DNA from: Pseudothermotoga thermarum DSM 5069
GTDB lineage: Bacteria; Thermotogota; Thermotogae; Thermotogales; DSM-5069
Direction: 5' to 3'
Assembly: GCF_000217815.1 (NCBI RefSeq)
Contig: NC_015707.1
Span: 1,352,014-1,416,013 of the forward strand
Length of the DNA: 64,000 nucleotides
A program made the translations under genes and the position numbers. The notes beneath the pieces were generated by a model, which saw only the letters and a list, made by a program, of their open reading frames with translations, was not told where the DNA came from and searched no databases. Positions 1-9,136 of this stretch are shown piece after piece (the first letter of the stretch is position 1; every line of letters starts with the position of its first letter).

Positions 1-39
1 AAAAGGTTGTTTCACTTTTATTCAGAAGGGGGAACATGA
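1..39 (+). CDS. 3' end of an upstream gene (partial)
   Basis: Frame 1 reads KRLFHFYSEGGT and stops with TGA at 37-39, overlapping the galT ATG as ATGA. Such a 4-nt overlap suggests translational coupling to a preceding operon gene. In relatives an alpha-galactosidase gene often precedes galT, so this could be its C-terminus, but 12 residues cannot show it. Confidence 0.3.
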   Translation, partial: KRLFHFYSEGGT

Positions 40-1028
40 TGCAAGAGCTTCGTTACAATCCACTCACAGACGAATGGATCATAGTTTCTGCTGAAACTCA
101 AAAAAGGCCAGTTCAACCAAGCCAGCAAAGTTGTCCTATATGCATTGGAGGCGCCGAGTTGCCGCAGCAGTACGATTTGGTAAGTTTTGACAACAAATTC
201 CCAGCCCTTTTGAGAGAACCACCGGAAGTTGTTCAGGACGATTTTTTCCAAAAAGAAAGATCTTACGGTGTATGCGAAGTTGTTGTATACACATCCGACC
301 ACAACACCGCATTACCTGGCATGCCACTTAAGCAAATTGAAAAATTGGTCGAAATGTGGGTTGATAGAACAATCGATCTGTCAAAGTACGATTTTGTAAA
401 ATACATATTCATTTTCGAAAATCGCGGTAAGGAAGTTGGAGCAAGCTTACCACATCCCCACGGACAGCTTTACGCTTTTCCGTTCATCCCAAAGAGAATA
501 GAGACAAAACTGATGGCAATGAAAAAGTGGTACAAAGAAAAAGGAAGCTGTGTGATCTGCGATGTTGTAAAGCAAGAGTTGATGAAAAAAGAAAGAATCG
601 TTTGTCAAACGAAGCACTTTTTGGCGGTCGTACCATTCTACGCACGTTTTCCATTTGAGGTTCACATATATCCAAAAAGGCATGTAAGCTACATAACACA
701 GCTTTCAGGTGAAGAAAGATCGGATTTTGCAAAGATTTTGAAGTTGGTTACATCAAAGTACGATGCTTTGTACCAAGAGGAATTCCCCTACATGATGATG
801 TTCTTTCAAGCACCTGTTAACGTACCTATAAACGAAGAGATCTTTCATTTCCATGTTGAATTTAACCCACCAAAACGCGATAAAGATAAAATAAAATGGA
901 TGGCAAGTGTTGAAACTGGCACTTGGACTTTCATAAATCCGGTTGTACCGGAACAGGCTGCCAAAATGCTTAGAGAAGCCAAGGTGGAGGGAGAAGAATG
1001 CCAAAGTTCAGAGCGCCTGGAAGAGTGA
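36..1028 (+). CDS. galT: galactose-1-phosphate uridylyltransferase
   Basis: Cytoplasmic Leloir-pathway enzyme that moves the UMP group from UDP-glucose to galactose 1-phosphate. The 330-residue protein shows the HIT-superfamily active site PHPHGQ at about residues 139-144, whose second His is the uridylylated nucleophile. It also has two Cys pairs, CPIC (33-36) and CVIC (172-175), consistent with metal binding, and a second-half FHFH at about 270-273. ATG 36 follows AGAAGGGGG at good spacing. The gene overlaps galK by 31 bp, so the two are co-transcribed and probably translationally coupled. Length is normal for bacterial GalT. No epimerase gene is next to it in this window. Confidence 0.96.
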   Translation: MMQELRYNPLTDEWIIVSAETQKRPVQPSQQSCPICIGGAELPQQYDLVSFDNKFPALLREPPEVVQDDFFQKERSYGVCEVVVYTSDHNTALPGMPLKQIEKLVEMWVDRTIDLSKYDFVKYIFIFENRGKEVGASLPHPHGQLYAFPFIPKRIETKLMAMKKWYKEKGSCVICDVVKQELMKKERIVCQTKHFLAVVPFYARFPFEVHIYPKRHVSYITQLSGEERSDFAKILKLVTSKYDALYQEEFPYMMMFFQAPVNVPINEEIFHFHVEFNPPKRDKDKIKWMASVETGTWTFINPVVPEQAAKMLREAKVEGEECQSSERLEE

Positions 1029-2053
1029 ACATAATAGGTGAGCACACCGACTACAACGATGGGTTCGTTTTACCGTTTGCCATTGACAAATACGTTGAGG
1101 TGGATATTCAACCGAGCGACAGGTTTGAATTTCACTCAGATACCTTCAACGAAACAGTTGTACTTGAAAGACACCAAAAACTTGGCAAGTGGACCGATTA
1201 TCCAATGGGAGTGATATGGGCAATAGAACAAATGGGCTTTAAGGTCGAGCCAGTGAAAATTCATATCAGTTCAACGCTGCCGATCGGTTCTGGCTTATCA
1301 AGCTCCGCAGCTTTGGAAATCTCAGTAGCCTATGGTTTAAGAGAAATATTCAAACTACCGATCGATGGCAAACAGCTTGTCGAAATAGGCGTTAAAGCCG
1401 AAAGAGAATTTGTGGGCGTTCGCTGCGGTGTCATGGACCAATTTACTGCAGTTTTTGGGAAAAAAGACTACGCCCTTTTGTTAGACACTATGACTCTGTC
1501 CTTTGAATACGTTCCTTTGAACCTTGGAGATTACGAGTTTGTGCTCATCGATACTCAAGTTAAGCATGAGCTATCATCTTCAGAGTATAACAAAAGAAGG
1601 GCAGAATGTGAACAAGCCTTAAAGGTTATAAGCAAAAAATCCTTTAGAGAAGTTAAACCGGAAGACCTTGAGATACTTGATCCAATTTTGAAAAAACGTG
1701 CCAAGCATGTCATTGATGAAAATGCTCGCGTACTTAAAGCAGTTAAAGCGTTGAGAGAAAATCGCTTTTACTTACTTGGAGAATTGCTTTACGAATCTCA
1801 CACAAGTTTACGGGATTTGTATGAAGTATCCTGTGATGAACTTGATTTCATAGTTGGATTTCTGAAAGGCAAGCTTGGCATCTTGGGTGCAAGGATGGTT
1901 GGGGGAGGTTTTGGGGGCAGTGTCTTGGTCCTTGCCAGAAAAAATATAATCGAATGGATATTCCCAGAGCTTGATGAACATTATTTCAAAACATTTGGAA
2001 AACATCCAAAGCTTATAAAGGTGCAGAGCGACGATGGAATGAAAGCTTTGTGA
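998..2053 (+). CDS. galK: galactokinase
   Basis: Phosphorylates alpha-D-galactose at C1 with ATP, feeding GalT. GHMP-kinase family, 351 residues. The galactokinase signature GRVNIIGEHTDYNDG lies at residues 8-22, the ATP-binding loop PIGSGLSSSAA at about 95-105, and the C-terminal motif 3 GGGFGGS near residue 304. ATG 998 has GGAGGGAG upstream inside the end of galT. The N-terminus is short, starting almost at the signature motif, as is usual for Thermotogales galactokinases. It is the last gene of the gal unit; the next gene has its own leader. Confidence 0.96.
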   Translation: MPKFRAPGRVNIIGEHTDYNDGFVLPFAIDKYVEVDIQPSDRFEFHSDTFNETVVLERHQKLGKWTDYPMGVIWAIEQMGFKVEPVKIHISSTLPIGSGLSSSAALEISVAYGLREIFKLPIDGKQLVEIGVKAEREFVGVRCGVMDQFTAVFGKKDYALLLDTMTLSFEYVPLNLGDYEFVLIDTQVKHELSSSEYNKRRAECEQALKVISKKSFREVKPEDLEILDPILKKRAKHVIDENARVLKAVKALRENRFYLLGELLYESHTSLRDLYEVSCDELDFIVGFLKGKLGILGARMVGGGFGGSVLVLARKNIIEWIFPELDEHYFKTFGKHPKLIKVQSDDGMKAL

Positions 2054-2096
2054 TAGAAACCTAGTGAATAATGCAGCAATTTAATAATTTCTTCTT

Positions 2097-2102
2097 TATA
2101 AT
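2097..2102 (+). promoter_or_regulatory. candidate -10 box for the chemoreceptor gene
   Basis: TATAAT lies 28 bp before the ATG of the chemoreceptor gene, in the 76-bp gap after galK. No convincing -35 box sits 17 bp upstream. Confidence 0.4.
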
Positions 2103-2129
2103 GAAATTTTTTCAAAAGGGGGTTTAACT

Positions 2130-4016
2130 ATGAGTATTCGAGCAAAAATTATCTTAATTATCATACTTGTAATAGCAGGATTCATTGTGAGCTTCATCTT
2201 TGTTTATAGAACATCGACTTTGATGATAACCCGTTCCATAGTCCAAGGAGCACAAAGCAGCACCCAAGCTCTTGCACAGTATGCATCTGAAAAGTTGTCA
2301 AAAATGGTTGAGTTAACTGAGCTTTCAGCAAATTATCTTGGTGCGTCTTATGGAGATGCTTTCTTAATTGCCATGAATTTTAGAAAAACTCTTGCAAAAT
2401 ATCCTGAAACTATCCATTCTGGCTTTGCAGCAACCTATTTTAATAAAGCAACAGGTTATGTGAGTCAGGAGACAGAAAGAACTCAAAAAGTCGACTACTC
2501 GTTGTACGAAGGTTATGTAGAACGTGCAAGAGCAGGTGATCTAAGCACTTATCTTGAGTTAACCTATCAAGATTCAGTTCCTGTTCTAAGAATTGTCACA
2601 CCAATTTTTGCATGGGATACAGTGATGGGAATTTTAGGAATGAACTTGAATTTGAGCGATAATGGGGAGTTGTGGAAAACACTGGTTGAGAAAAGTAAAA
2701 TTGGAACAAAAGGGTATGTCGCCCTGGTGGATTCTGAAGGTAATGTGATACTTCATAAGGATATGAAGAATTTTGGCAAAAAAGCCAGCGAGATTGCAGA
2801 GCTTTCAAAACCATTTCAAGCGATGAAGGATTCGAAAGTTAACTATTTGGAATACAACGAGTCAGGACAGCAAAAACTGGCAATTTGGTCAAAGGTACCG
2901 GGGTTTGATTATTATGTCTTCTCCATAGCTGATATGCAAGAATTGCTGGTAGAGAGAAATATCTTGGCAAGAAACACCATAATAATTTATGTGATAATGG
3001 CCGGCGTGGTTCTAATGCTGCTTTCTTTCACAACGCTCCCACTTGTGAAAAGAATACGCGAAGATGCAACAAAGGTAGTCAACTTCGGCACTGGAGATCT
3101 GACGACGGTTTTCGAAAAGAAGGGCAAAGACGAACTTTCTCACATGGAGGAAGCTCTAAATCAAGCGACGCAATCTTTGAAACAGATCATAAACAGCATA
3201 ATTGAGAGTTCGAACAGCCTTGCAGGAATTGCAAAAACATTTGATCTTTTGATAGACGAAAATCGAAGTGCTTCGCAGAACGCGCAAAAAGCCTTTCAGA
3301 GCATTTTGGAAGCTGCAAACAGAATTTCTGAATCCACGCGAATTGTCATGGAACAAGTTGATCAGGTTGCAAACGGCGCAGCAGGAACAGCGAAAGCCAT
3401 GGAAGAACTCGCAGTTCAGTCTAAGGAAGTCAGTGCTGCGGCAAATGAGGGAACCAAAACCGTGGAAATCATTGCCAAGAATATTCAGCAGCTGAAACAG
3501 TTCACAGAGGAACAAGCCAGGAGCTTGAAGGAATTGCTTGAATCCACGAACGTGATTGGAAACGTTGTGAATACAATCGAATCTATAGCTGAGCAGACCA
3601 ACTTGCTTGCACTCAACGCAGCTATAGAAGCAGCAAGAGCTGGTGAAGCAGGACGTGGTTTTGCAGTGGTCGCAGATGAAATAAGAAAACTTGCTGAGCA
3701 GACGCAGGATGCCACAAAGAACATATCCAAAATACTCGGTTCTCTTAGAGATAGTGTAGCAAATGTTGAAAGCGAGTCTCAGGAAGTCTTCAAAGTTGTC
3801 GATGAGATGTTTGAAAATCGAAGGTTAATCACCGCTCAGTTTGAATCTATCATGTCAAAAGTTCAAGCTATGAGTTCTCGAGTCGAAGATTCTGCTGCGA
3901 TAGCACAAGAACAAGGAGCATCAGCCGAAGAGATGGCAGCAGCTATGAAACATCTCACAGATTCCGTTGAAGGGATGATCAAGGACCTATCCAATGTTCA
4001 ACATCTAATCGATTAG
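2130..4016 (+). CDS. methyl-accepting chemotaxis protein, ends at an in-frame TAG
   Basis: Membrane chemoreceptor that controls CheA through CheW. An N-terminal TM helix (about 7-29) is followed by a Cache-like extracellular sensor (about 35-275), a second TM helix (about 283-305), HAMP, and the cytoplasmic coiled-coil signalling domain. The hairpin tip is recognisable as [20 protein letters not shown] followed by [18 protein letters not shown]. The 628-residue frame stops at TAG 4014-4016. The same frame then stays open for 31 more codons (4017-4109, ending TAA 4110-4112). These encode an amphipathic tail finishing SSMVAKFKT, which is how this receptor class normally ends. The TAG is therefore a recent nonsense change, a sequence error or a readthrough site. 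The core signalling tip is intact. Confidence 0.93.
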   Translation: MSIRAKIILIIILVIAGFIVSFIFVYRTSTLMITRSIVQGAQSSTQALAQYASEKLSKMVELTELSANYLGASYGDAFLIAMNFRKTLAKYPETIHSGFAATYFNKATGYVSQETERTQKVDYSLYEGYVERARAGDLSTYLELTYQDSVPVLRIVTPIFAWDTVMGILGMNLNLSDNGELWKTLVEKSKIGTKGYVALVDSEGNVILHKDMKNFGKKASEIAELSKPFQAMKDSKVNYLEYNESGQQKLAIWSKVPGFDYYVFSIADMQELLVERNILARNTIIIYVIMAGVVLMLLSFTTLPLVKRIREDATKVVNFGTGDLTTVFEKKGKDELSHMEEALNQATQSLKQIINSIIESSNSLAGIAKTFDLLIDENRSASQNAQKAFQSILEAANRISESTRIVMEQVDQVANGAAGTAKAMEELAVQSKEVSAAANEGTKTVEIIAKNIQQLKQFTEEQARSLKELLESTNVIGNVVNTIESIAEQTNLLALNAAIEAARAGEAGRGFAVVADEIRKLAEQTQDATKNISKILGSLRDSVANVESESQEVFKVVDEMFENRRLITAQFESIMSKVQAMSSRVEDSAAIAQEQGASAEEMAAAMKHLTDSVEGMIKDLSNVQHLID

Positions 4017-4137
4017 CAAGCAAGGCAAGCACAAAAACTTGAAGAAATCAGCCACGAATTGACAAGTCTGTCTCAGACGCTTTCATCGATGGTTGCGAAA
4101 TTTAAGACATAACTTGGGAATAATGTTTTTCATCAGA

Positions 4138-4164
4138 GCCGCATCCATGCGATGCGGCTTTTTT
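4138..4164 (+). terminator. Rho-independent terminator of the chemoreceptor gene
   Basis: GCCGCATC, a 5-nt loop, GATGCGGC and six T form a perfect 8-bp stem 26 bp beyond the TAA that would end the extended receptor frame. Confidence 0.9.
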
Positions 4165-4193
4165 GTGGTAAACTTTCCTTAGGAGGTTCAATC

Positions 4194-5657
4194 TTGAAAA
4201 CGTTCAGAATTCTGATTCTCATAGCTGTCGTTGTTATATTTCTCTACGCCTGTGCAGCTCTTACTACAAGCAGGGTATATTTTGAAAGTGATCTTACATG
4301 TGTTATAGGAAGGATGAACTATCTAACATTCACGTTCAAGGATGAATTTGGTAATCCCATCGCTAACCAACCAGCACAGTTAACACTCATGGGAAAAACA
4401 TATATTGCAACAACAGATGACTATGGAAGAGCTACTTTTTCGATCCTTGCCACAAAGAATTTTGAAGGAACACACACAGCGACTGCAAGTTTGGTTTACA
4501 ATCCTTCGATTTCAATAAGTGTAACTCTTTCTTTTGTAAGACCAAACTGGCTTGTTCTAATTTGGTTCGGTGCGGATAACGATTTGGATGACTATGCTTT
4601 AAGTGATTTGCAAGAACTTGAAACTGTCGGTTATAATCAAAATTTCTCTGCAGTTGTTATGCTTGACAGACCTATAGGCAAACAGGATGGAACGTATGTT
4701 CTTTCCTCCAACGGCAGCCGTGTTCTGATCGATCCATACACCGATCCTTACGATGGAATTGACTCAGGTTCAGGAGATTTTTTGGAAGAATGGCTTACAA
4801 AACAACTGAAAAACTTCGTTGCAAATAGATATGCATTGATAATATGGAACCATGGAAATGCTTGGATTGACGATGGAAAAGAACAATTCAAGCCCAAAGC
4901 CATATCCTATGATGGTCCGCAAAACAACGCTCTTACCACATCCGAACTTGCCGATGCAATCAGAAATGCCTTGTCAAAAGTCGGATTACAAAAGTTAGAT
5001 GTCCTTGGCTTTGACGCTTGTTTGATGGGATCTTTTGAGGTGCTTTATGAGGTAAAAGATCTTGCAAAATACGCTGTGGCATCGAGCTTTAGTGAACCAG
5101 CTTATGGGTGGGATTACACGTTCCTTGGAGGAATTTCATCATCGACCGACAGTTTTGAATTCAGTAAAAGAATCGTGGATTTTTACCGAGAATTCGCCAA
5201 AAGGAGAAGTGATTACCAAACGTATGTAGGCATAGGTTTGAGTCTGGCAGTTTACGATCTTGAAAAAGCGGACGATTTGAATAATGTCTTGAACAATCTA
5301 GCTGCTGCCTTGATGAATCATACCGGAGTTGTAAGGGATTTGAACTACTCAAATGTGGTAACTTACGTTGACAATTTGCTTTTTGACATGAAGCAACTAT
5401 GTGAAACTTGGAGTGATAATTTCAATGATCTGGAGATAAAAGCAAAAATAAACAGTGTCATAGAGAAAATCGAGAATTTTGTGGTCTATTACTACGCAGA
5501 AAAAAAGGTCGACAATTCAGTAAGACAGATTTACCATCCATTGAGCATCTTTTTCACAACGAATCCAACACTTTTTTCAAAATATCAAACCGACTACATG
5601 GCTTTAAGTTTCTCACAAAGTAACTGGTTCAACTTGATAGCAAGCCTTTGCAACTAA
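4194..5657 (+). CDS. clostripain-like (peptidase C11) lipoprotein
   Basis: Probable exported cysteine peptidase of the clostripain/gingipain-like C11 family, about 487 residues. From TTG 4194 the N-terminus is a signal peptide ending in lipobox LYAC (Cys about 20), so a lipid-anchored protein is expected. An Ig-like domain (about 35-125) precedes the catalytic domain, which begins WLVLIWFGADNDLDDYA. The catalytic His is in IIWNHGNAW and the Cys in LGFDACLMGSFE. I chose TTG because AGGAGG at 4181-4186 is spaced for it; the in-frame ATG 4152 lies inside the preceding terminator hairpin. The substrate is unknown. It overlaps the convergent regulator gene by 4 bp. Confidence 0.85.
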   Translation: MKTFRILILIAVVVIFLYACAALTTSRVYFESDLTCVIGRMNYLTFTFKDEFGNPIANQPAQLTLMGKTYIATTDDYGRATFSILATKNFEGTHTATASLVYNPSISISVTLSFVRPNWLVLIWFGADNDLDDYALSDLQELETVGYNQNFSAVVMLDRPIGKQDGTYVLSSNGSRVLIDPYTDPYDGIDSGSGDFLEEWLTKQLKNFVANRYALIIWNHGNAWIDDGKEQFKPKAISYDGPQNNALTTSELADAIRNALSKVGLQKLDVLGFDACLMGSFEVLYEVKDLAKYAVASSFSEPAYGWDYTFLGGISSSTDSFEFSKRIVDFYREFAKRRSDYQTYVGIGLSLAVYDLEKADDLNNVLNNLAAALMNHTGVVRDLNYSNVVTYVDNLLFDMKQLCETWSDNFNDLEIKAKINSVIEKIENFVVYYYAEKKVDNSVRQIYHPLSIFFTTNPTLFSKYQTDYMALSFSQSNWFNLIASLCN

Positions 5658-6340
5658 ACTTCAAAACTCTCATAAACTATGTCCTCAACTTTTTCAAGGT
5701 CTTGTATCTTTATCGTTCTGCCGTGAAAATCTATTATTCCCTCATCACGCATTCTGATCAGTTCTCTTGAAAGAGAAGGTCTATGCACTCCAAACAACTC
5801 AGCAAGATCTTCCTTGGAAGATGGTAATTCAATAGTCAAACTTTTTGTCTTCTTGTACTGCTCCAAAAGGTAATTGCATATTCTTTGCCTTAGATTCATG
5901 AGCGTAGATTCTTTCAAACGCTTGTTCATCATCAAAATCCTGTCAGAAAGGATTCGAAGATAATTTCTCAATATTCTTTCGTTGTTACGTATAAGCTTTG
6001 TTATCGCACTTTTATCGAAGAACAAGATGAAACTTTTTTCCCTTGCGACAACTGTAGCTGGAATGTGAGAATGAGATGAGAACAAAACGGCTTCACCGAT
6101 TGTATCACCTTGACTTAAAGTGGTTATTTTGTACTGTTTTCCAGAAATGGAAACGTGAACAACGTCAACCGATCCTTCCACTATCAAACCTATGAAAAGA
6201 AGTTCTTCGCCTTCGTGAAAAATCGTTTCACCTTCATGAAAGGTTTTTTGTATGAAGGAAACCTTCTTAAGCTCTTCGAATATCTCTTTTTCATTTAGAC
6301 CGTTGAAGAGTTTTGAACAGATCAATTTGGAGAAGTTCAA
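5654..6340 (-). CDS. Crp/Fnr-family regulator, probable HcpR
   Basis: Cyclic-nucleotide-binding-like sensor domain (about 20-130), dimerisation helix, and a C-terminal winged helix whose recognition region reads EDLAELFGVHRPSLSRELIRM. There is no FNR-type Cys cluster at the N-terminus. The 228-residue length fits the family from TTG 6340, which has GAGGGAGGG upstream; an open frame reaches 6433 but would run across the divergent promoter. It sits head-to-head with the ferredoxin-hcp operon, with a 6-2-6 palindrome between them. In clostridia, sulfate reducers and Thermotogales the Crp/Fnr member next to hcp is HcpR, a nitrosative-stress sensor. That assignment is inferred from context. Confidence 0.85.
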   Translation of the reverse strand: MNFSKLICSKLFNGLNEKEIFEELKKVSFIQKTFHEGETIFHEGEELLFIGLIVEGSVDVVHVSISGKQYKITTLSQGDTIGEAVLFSSHSHIPATVVAREKSFILFFDKSAITKLIRNNERILRNYLRILSDRILMMNKRLKESTLMNLRQRICNYLLEQYKKTKSLTIELPSSKEDLAELFGVHRPSLSRELIRMRDEGIIDFHGRTIKIQDLEKVEDIVYESFEV

Positions 6341-6404
6341 ACGAATTGCCCTCCCTCTGTGATTAGTATATCCAAATATATACCAATTTATCAATAGTTT
6401 TTTT

Positions 6405-6418
6405 GTAACATCTGTTAC
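6405..6418. promoter_or_regulatory. palindromic Crp/Fnr-type operator between hcpR and hcp
   Basis: GTAACA-TC-TGTTAC is a perfect 6-2-6 inverted repeat in the divergent intergenic region. A TATTCT at 6441-6446 would put its centre near -41.5 of an hcp-operon transcript, the usual activator position; that start point is inferred. Confidence 0.7.
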
Positions 6419-6465
6419 CGAAAAATCTTTCAACTTTGACTATTCTCAGAATGGAGGTGCAAGGA

Positions 6466-7188
6466 ATGAAAAGAAAAATCGTAAGGATTGATGAAGAAAA
6501 ATGCAACGGTTGCGGGCTTTGTGTTACCGCATGCCATGAAGGAGCGATTCAGATGATCAACGGCAAGGCAAAACTTGTGAACGAAGATTACTGCGATGGA
6601 CTTGGAGCTTGTCTTCCGGTTTGTCCAACAGGAGCCATAGAAATAATTGAAGTCGAGCGAAATACAAATACGATACATCATGAACATGAAACACACGTTG
6701 AAAGCAATTCACAGCAACTGCTTCCGTGTGGTTGTCCCGGTTCAATGGAGCAGACTATTCAAAGAACATCGGTTGAGCATCGTCAAGATCTTGAACAACA
6801 AGAACATCCGCATGTTGAATCTCAATTAACCAACTGGCCAATACAGTTCAAGCTAATCAATCCCTACGCAAAGTTTTTGCAAGATTCTCATCTTCTCATC
6901 GCAGCAGATTGTGTTGCCTATGCTTATGCAAATCTTCACCAAGAGTTCATAAAAGGAAGAAAAACGATAATAGGTTGTCCAAAGCTTGACGAACTTGATC
7001 TTTACTACGAGAAGTTCTTGGAAATCTTAAAAAACAACACGATAAAAAGCATCACAGTTCTCAAAATGGAAGTTCCATGTTGCAACGGCATAGCAATGAT
7101 GGTCAAGCAGGCTATGCTCGAGGCAAAAACGATAGTTCCATATTCTGAGATAACAATCTCCATAGACGGCAAGATAATTCAAGATTAA
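6466..7188 (+). CDS. 4Fe-4S ferredoxin-type protein of the hcp operon
   Basis: Likely electron carrier or maturation partner for the hybrid-cluster protein. The first 60 residues are a two-cluster ferredoxin: [15 protein letters not shown] and later [14 protein letters not shown] linker with CGCPG follows, then a C-terminal domain (about 130-240) with further cysteines (IGCPK, VPCCNG) that commonly accompanies Hcp. ATG 6466 is preferred because GGAGG at 6453-6457 is correctly spaced; the open frame extends to 6436. It is 13 bp upstream of hcp and should be co-transcribed under the regulator. About 240 residues. Confidence 0.85.
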   Translation: MKRKIVRIDEEKCNGCGLCVTACHEGAIQMINGKAKLVNEDYCDGLGACLPVCPTGAIEIIEVERNTNTIHHEHETHVESNSQQLLPCGCPGSMEQTIQRTSVEHRQDLEQQEHPHVESQLTNWPIQFKLINPYAKFLQDSHLLIAADCVAYAYANLHQEFIKGRKTIIGCPKLDELDLYYEKFLEILKNNTIKSITVLKMEVPCCNGIAMMVKQAMLEAKTIVPYSEITISIDGKIIQD

Positions 7189-7201
7189 AGGAGGTATGAG
7201 C

Positions 7202-8836
7202 ATGTCGATGTTCTGCTACCAGTGTCAAGAAGCTCTCAACAATGTAGCTTGTTCGTTGAAAGCCGGAGTATGTGGCAAGACGGATGAAACAGCAAAACTT
7301 CAAGATGTTTTGGTTTACGTGACAAAAGCCATCGCTTGGTTAAACAAACTGGCAAGAGAACAAAAGATCAACGAGGAAAAAACAAACAAGTTCTTGCTTG
7401 AAAGCCTTTTTTCAACTGTTACCAACGTAAACTTTGATCCACACTATTTTGTCGGAAAAATCAAGGAAGGTTTAACCATTCGAGATTCCCTAAAATCAAA
7501 ACTGAAAGTTGAAGCGAAAGAGTTTGCAGACTTTTTGACTTGGACCGGCCAAAGTAAAGAGGATTTCTTGAAAAAAGCAGAAGAAGTTGGAATCTTGTCT
7601 GAACCAAACGAGGATATTCGATCTTTAAAGGAACTTATAACCTACGGAATCAAAGGTATGGCGGCTTATGCCTATCATGCTTACGTTCTTGGTTTTAAAG
7701 ATGAAGAGATATACAAATTTATGGAAGAAGCTTTATCCCAAACCCTTCGAAAAGACATAACGACTGACGAATTGATCTCCTTGGTCATGGAAACAGGTAA
7801 ATACGCAGTTAAAACCATGGAATTACTCGATAAAGCAAATACTTCAAGATATGGCAATCCACAGATGACCAAAGTGAACATCGGTGTTAGAAATAGACCT
7901 GGCATTTTGGTTTCAGGTCACGATTTGAGAGATTTGGAAATGCTTTTGGAACAATCGAAAGATGCTGGCATCGACGTCTACACGCACGGTGAAATGCTTC
8001 CTGCGCATTATTATCCTTTCTTCAAAAAATACCCACACTTTGTTGGAAACTACGGCAATTCTTGGTGGAAACAAAGCGAAGAATTTGAAAAGTTCAACGG
8101 ACCAATTTTGATGACCACCAACTGCTTGGTTCCGCCGAAAGACAGCTATAAAGACAGATTGTACACCACCAACATGGTCGCTTTCCCAGGGGTAAAGCAC
8201 ATCCCTGAAAAAGAAGACGGCACGAAAGATTTTTCATTGATCATAGAACATGCCAAAAGATGTCCCCCGCCAACACCCATCGAAGAAGGATTCATAATTG
8301 GTGGTTTTGCTCACAATCAAGCTCTGGCGCTTGCCGACAAAATCGTTGAAGCAGTCAAAACCGGGGCAATCAAGAAATTCGTTGTCATGGCAGGTTGTGA
8401 TGGAAGATTTCCTGTAAGAAAGTATTACACCGAATTCGCAAAGGCTTTGCCAAAAGACACGGTTATTCTTACCGCAGGTTGTGCAAAGTATAGGTACAAC
8501 AAATTGAACCTTGGAGATATCAACGGAATACCGAGGGTGCTTGATGCAGGTCAGTGCAACGATTCGTACTCGCTGGCTTTGATTGCACTCAAGTTAAAGG
8601 AGATATTTAATCTGAAGGATATAAACGAACTTCCAATAGTGTACAACATCGCTTGGTATGAACAAAAAGCTGTAACGGTTCTTCTTGCTTTGCTGTATCT
8701 TGGTGTTAAGAACATCCACCTTGGACCAACCCTACCTGCCTTTTTGTCGAAAAATGTTGCAAAGCTTTTGGTAGAAAAATTCAACATTGGAACAATTTCA
8801 ACCGTAGAGCAAGACATAAAAAGTTGGATAGGTTAA
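7202..8836 (+). CDS. hcp: hydroxylamine reductase / hybrid-cluster protein
   Basis: Hcp carries a [4Fe-4S] and a hybrid Fe-S-O cluster, reduces hydroxylamine in vitro and acts in NO/nitrosative stress as an NO reductase or S-nitrosylase. The N-terminal motif FCYQCQEA, then [13 protein letters not shown], supplies the cubane Cys ligands. Hybrid-cluster regions are visible as [10 protein letters not shown]...[25 protein letters not shown] and [10 protein letters not shown]. About 544 residues, family-typical. ATG 7202 fits AGGAGG at 7189-7194; ATG 7196 is too close to it. It ends the operon at a strong terminator. Confidence 0.96.
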   Translation: MSMFCYQCQEALNNVACSLKAGVCGKTDETAKLQDVLVYVTKAIAWLNKLAREQKINEEKTNKFLLESLFSTVTNVNFDPHYFVGKIKEGLTIRDSLKSKLKVEAKEFADFLTWTGQSKEDFLKKAEEVGILSEPNEDIRSLKELITYGIKGMAAYAYHAYVLGFKDEEIYKFMEEALSQTLRKDITTDELISLVMETGKYAVKTMELLDKANTSRYGNPQMTKVNIGVRNRPGILVSGHDLRDLEMLLEQSKDAGIDVYTHGEMLPAHYYPFFKKYPHFVGNYGNSWWKQSEEFEKFNGPILMTTNCLVPPKDSYKDRLYTTNMVAFPGVKHIPEKEDGTKDFSLIIEHAKRCPPPTPIEEGFIIGGFAHNQALALADKIVEAVKTGAIKKFVVMAGCDGRFPVRKYYTEFAKALPKDTVILTAGCAKYRYNKLNLGDINGIPRVLDAGQCNDSYSLALIALKLKEIFNLKDINELPIVYNIAWYEQKAVTVLLALLYLGVKNIHLGPTLPAFLSKNVAKLLVEKFNIGTISTVEQDIKSWIG

Positions 8837-8841
8837 AAAAC

Positions 8842-8869
8842 AGCCGGGGACCAATGCCCCGGCTTTTTT
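8842..8869 (+). terminator. Rho-independent terminator of hcp
   Basis: AGCCGGGG, a 7-nt loop, CCCCGGCT and a T run, starting 5 bp after the hcp stop codon. Confidence 0.93.
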
Positions 8870-8871
8870 AA

Positions 8872-9045
8872 CGTGACCTCCTCCCATTCCTTTTAAGGAA
8901 TGGGCTTTTTGCTTCATCGCATTTTCCTGCTCCACAGGCGTTACTTCCAGCCGGTCCGACCCTAGGGCTTGATTCAGCTTCAAGCCAAAACAACTATACC
9001 AAACAATCGCAGCCATTCATCACAATCCCTTGAAAGGGATGTGCT
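8872..9045 (-). mobile_element. internally deleted IS200/IS605-type element with tnpB 3' relic
   Basis: Two subterminal palindromes flank about 120 bp. CCCATTCCTT-TT-AAGGAATGGG (8883-8904) resembles an IS605 right-end hairpin, and ATCCCTT-GA-AAGGGAT (9025-9040) could be the left-end hairpin. Between them the minus strand encodes a peptide with EVTPVEQENAMKQKAHSL, which resembles the variable C-terminal tail of TnpB/OrfB transposases. No transposase domain remains, so this would be a non-autonomous, MITE-like derivative. Its outer limits are approximate. It lies between the hcp terminator and the next promoter. Confidence 0.55.
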
Positions 9046-9068
9046 TTCTGGCTAAATTTCTGTAAGTC

Positions 9069-9098
9069 TTGACATACCTTTCATGGATTTGTTAAGAT
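9069..9098 (+). promoter_or_regulatory. promoter of the flavoprotein/FGGY kinase operon
   Basis: A consensus TTGACA (9069-9074) is followed after 18 bp by TAAGAT (9093-9098). It is the only good promoter between the hcp terminator and the operon. Confidence 0.55.
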
Positions 9099-9101
9099 AA
9101 T

Positions 9102-9115
9102 GATGTACGTACATC
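9102..9115. promoter_or_regulatory. palindromic operator, candidate GntR site
   Basis: GATGTACGTACATC is a perfect 14-bp palindrome just downstream of the -10 box, covering the expected transcription start. HutC-type GntR repressors often recognise GTnTAC/GTAC-cored palindromes. The GntR gene at the end of this operon is the obvious ligand; this is inference. Confidence 0.55.
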
Positions 9116-9136
9116 CTATTGTCAGAAGGTGATGGG

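Noticed and set aside
4152-4193. ATG 4152 as start of the clostripain-like gene
   Set aside because: It lies inside the hairpin and T run of the preceding terminator; AGGAGG is correctly placed for TTG 4194, which also gives a proper lipoprotein signal.
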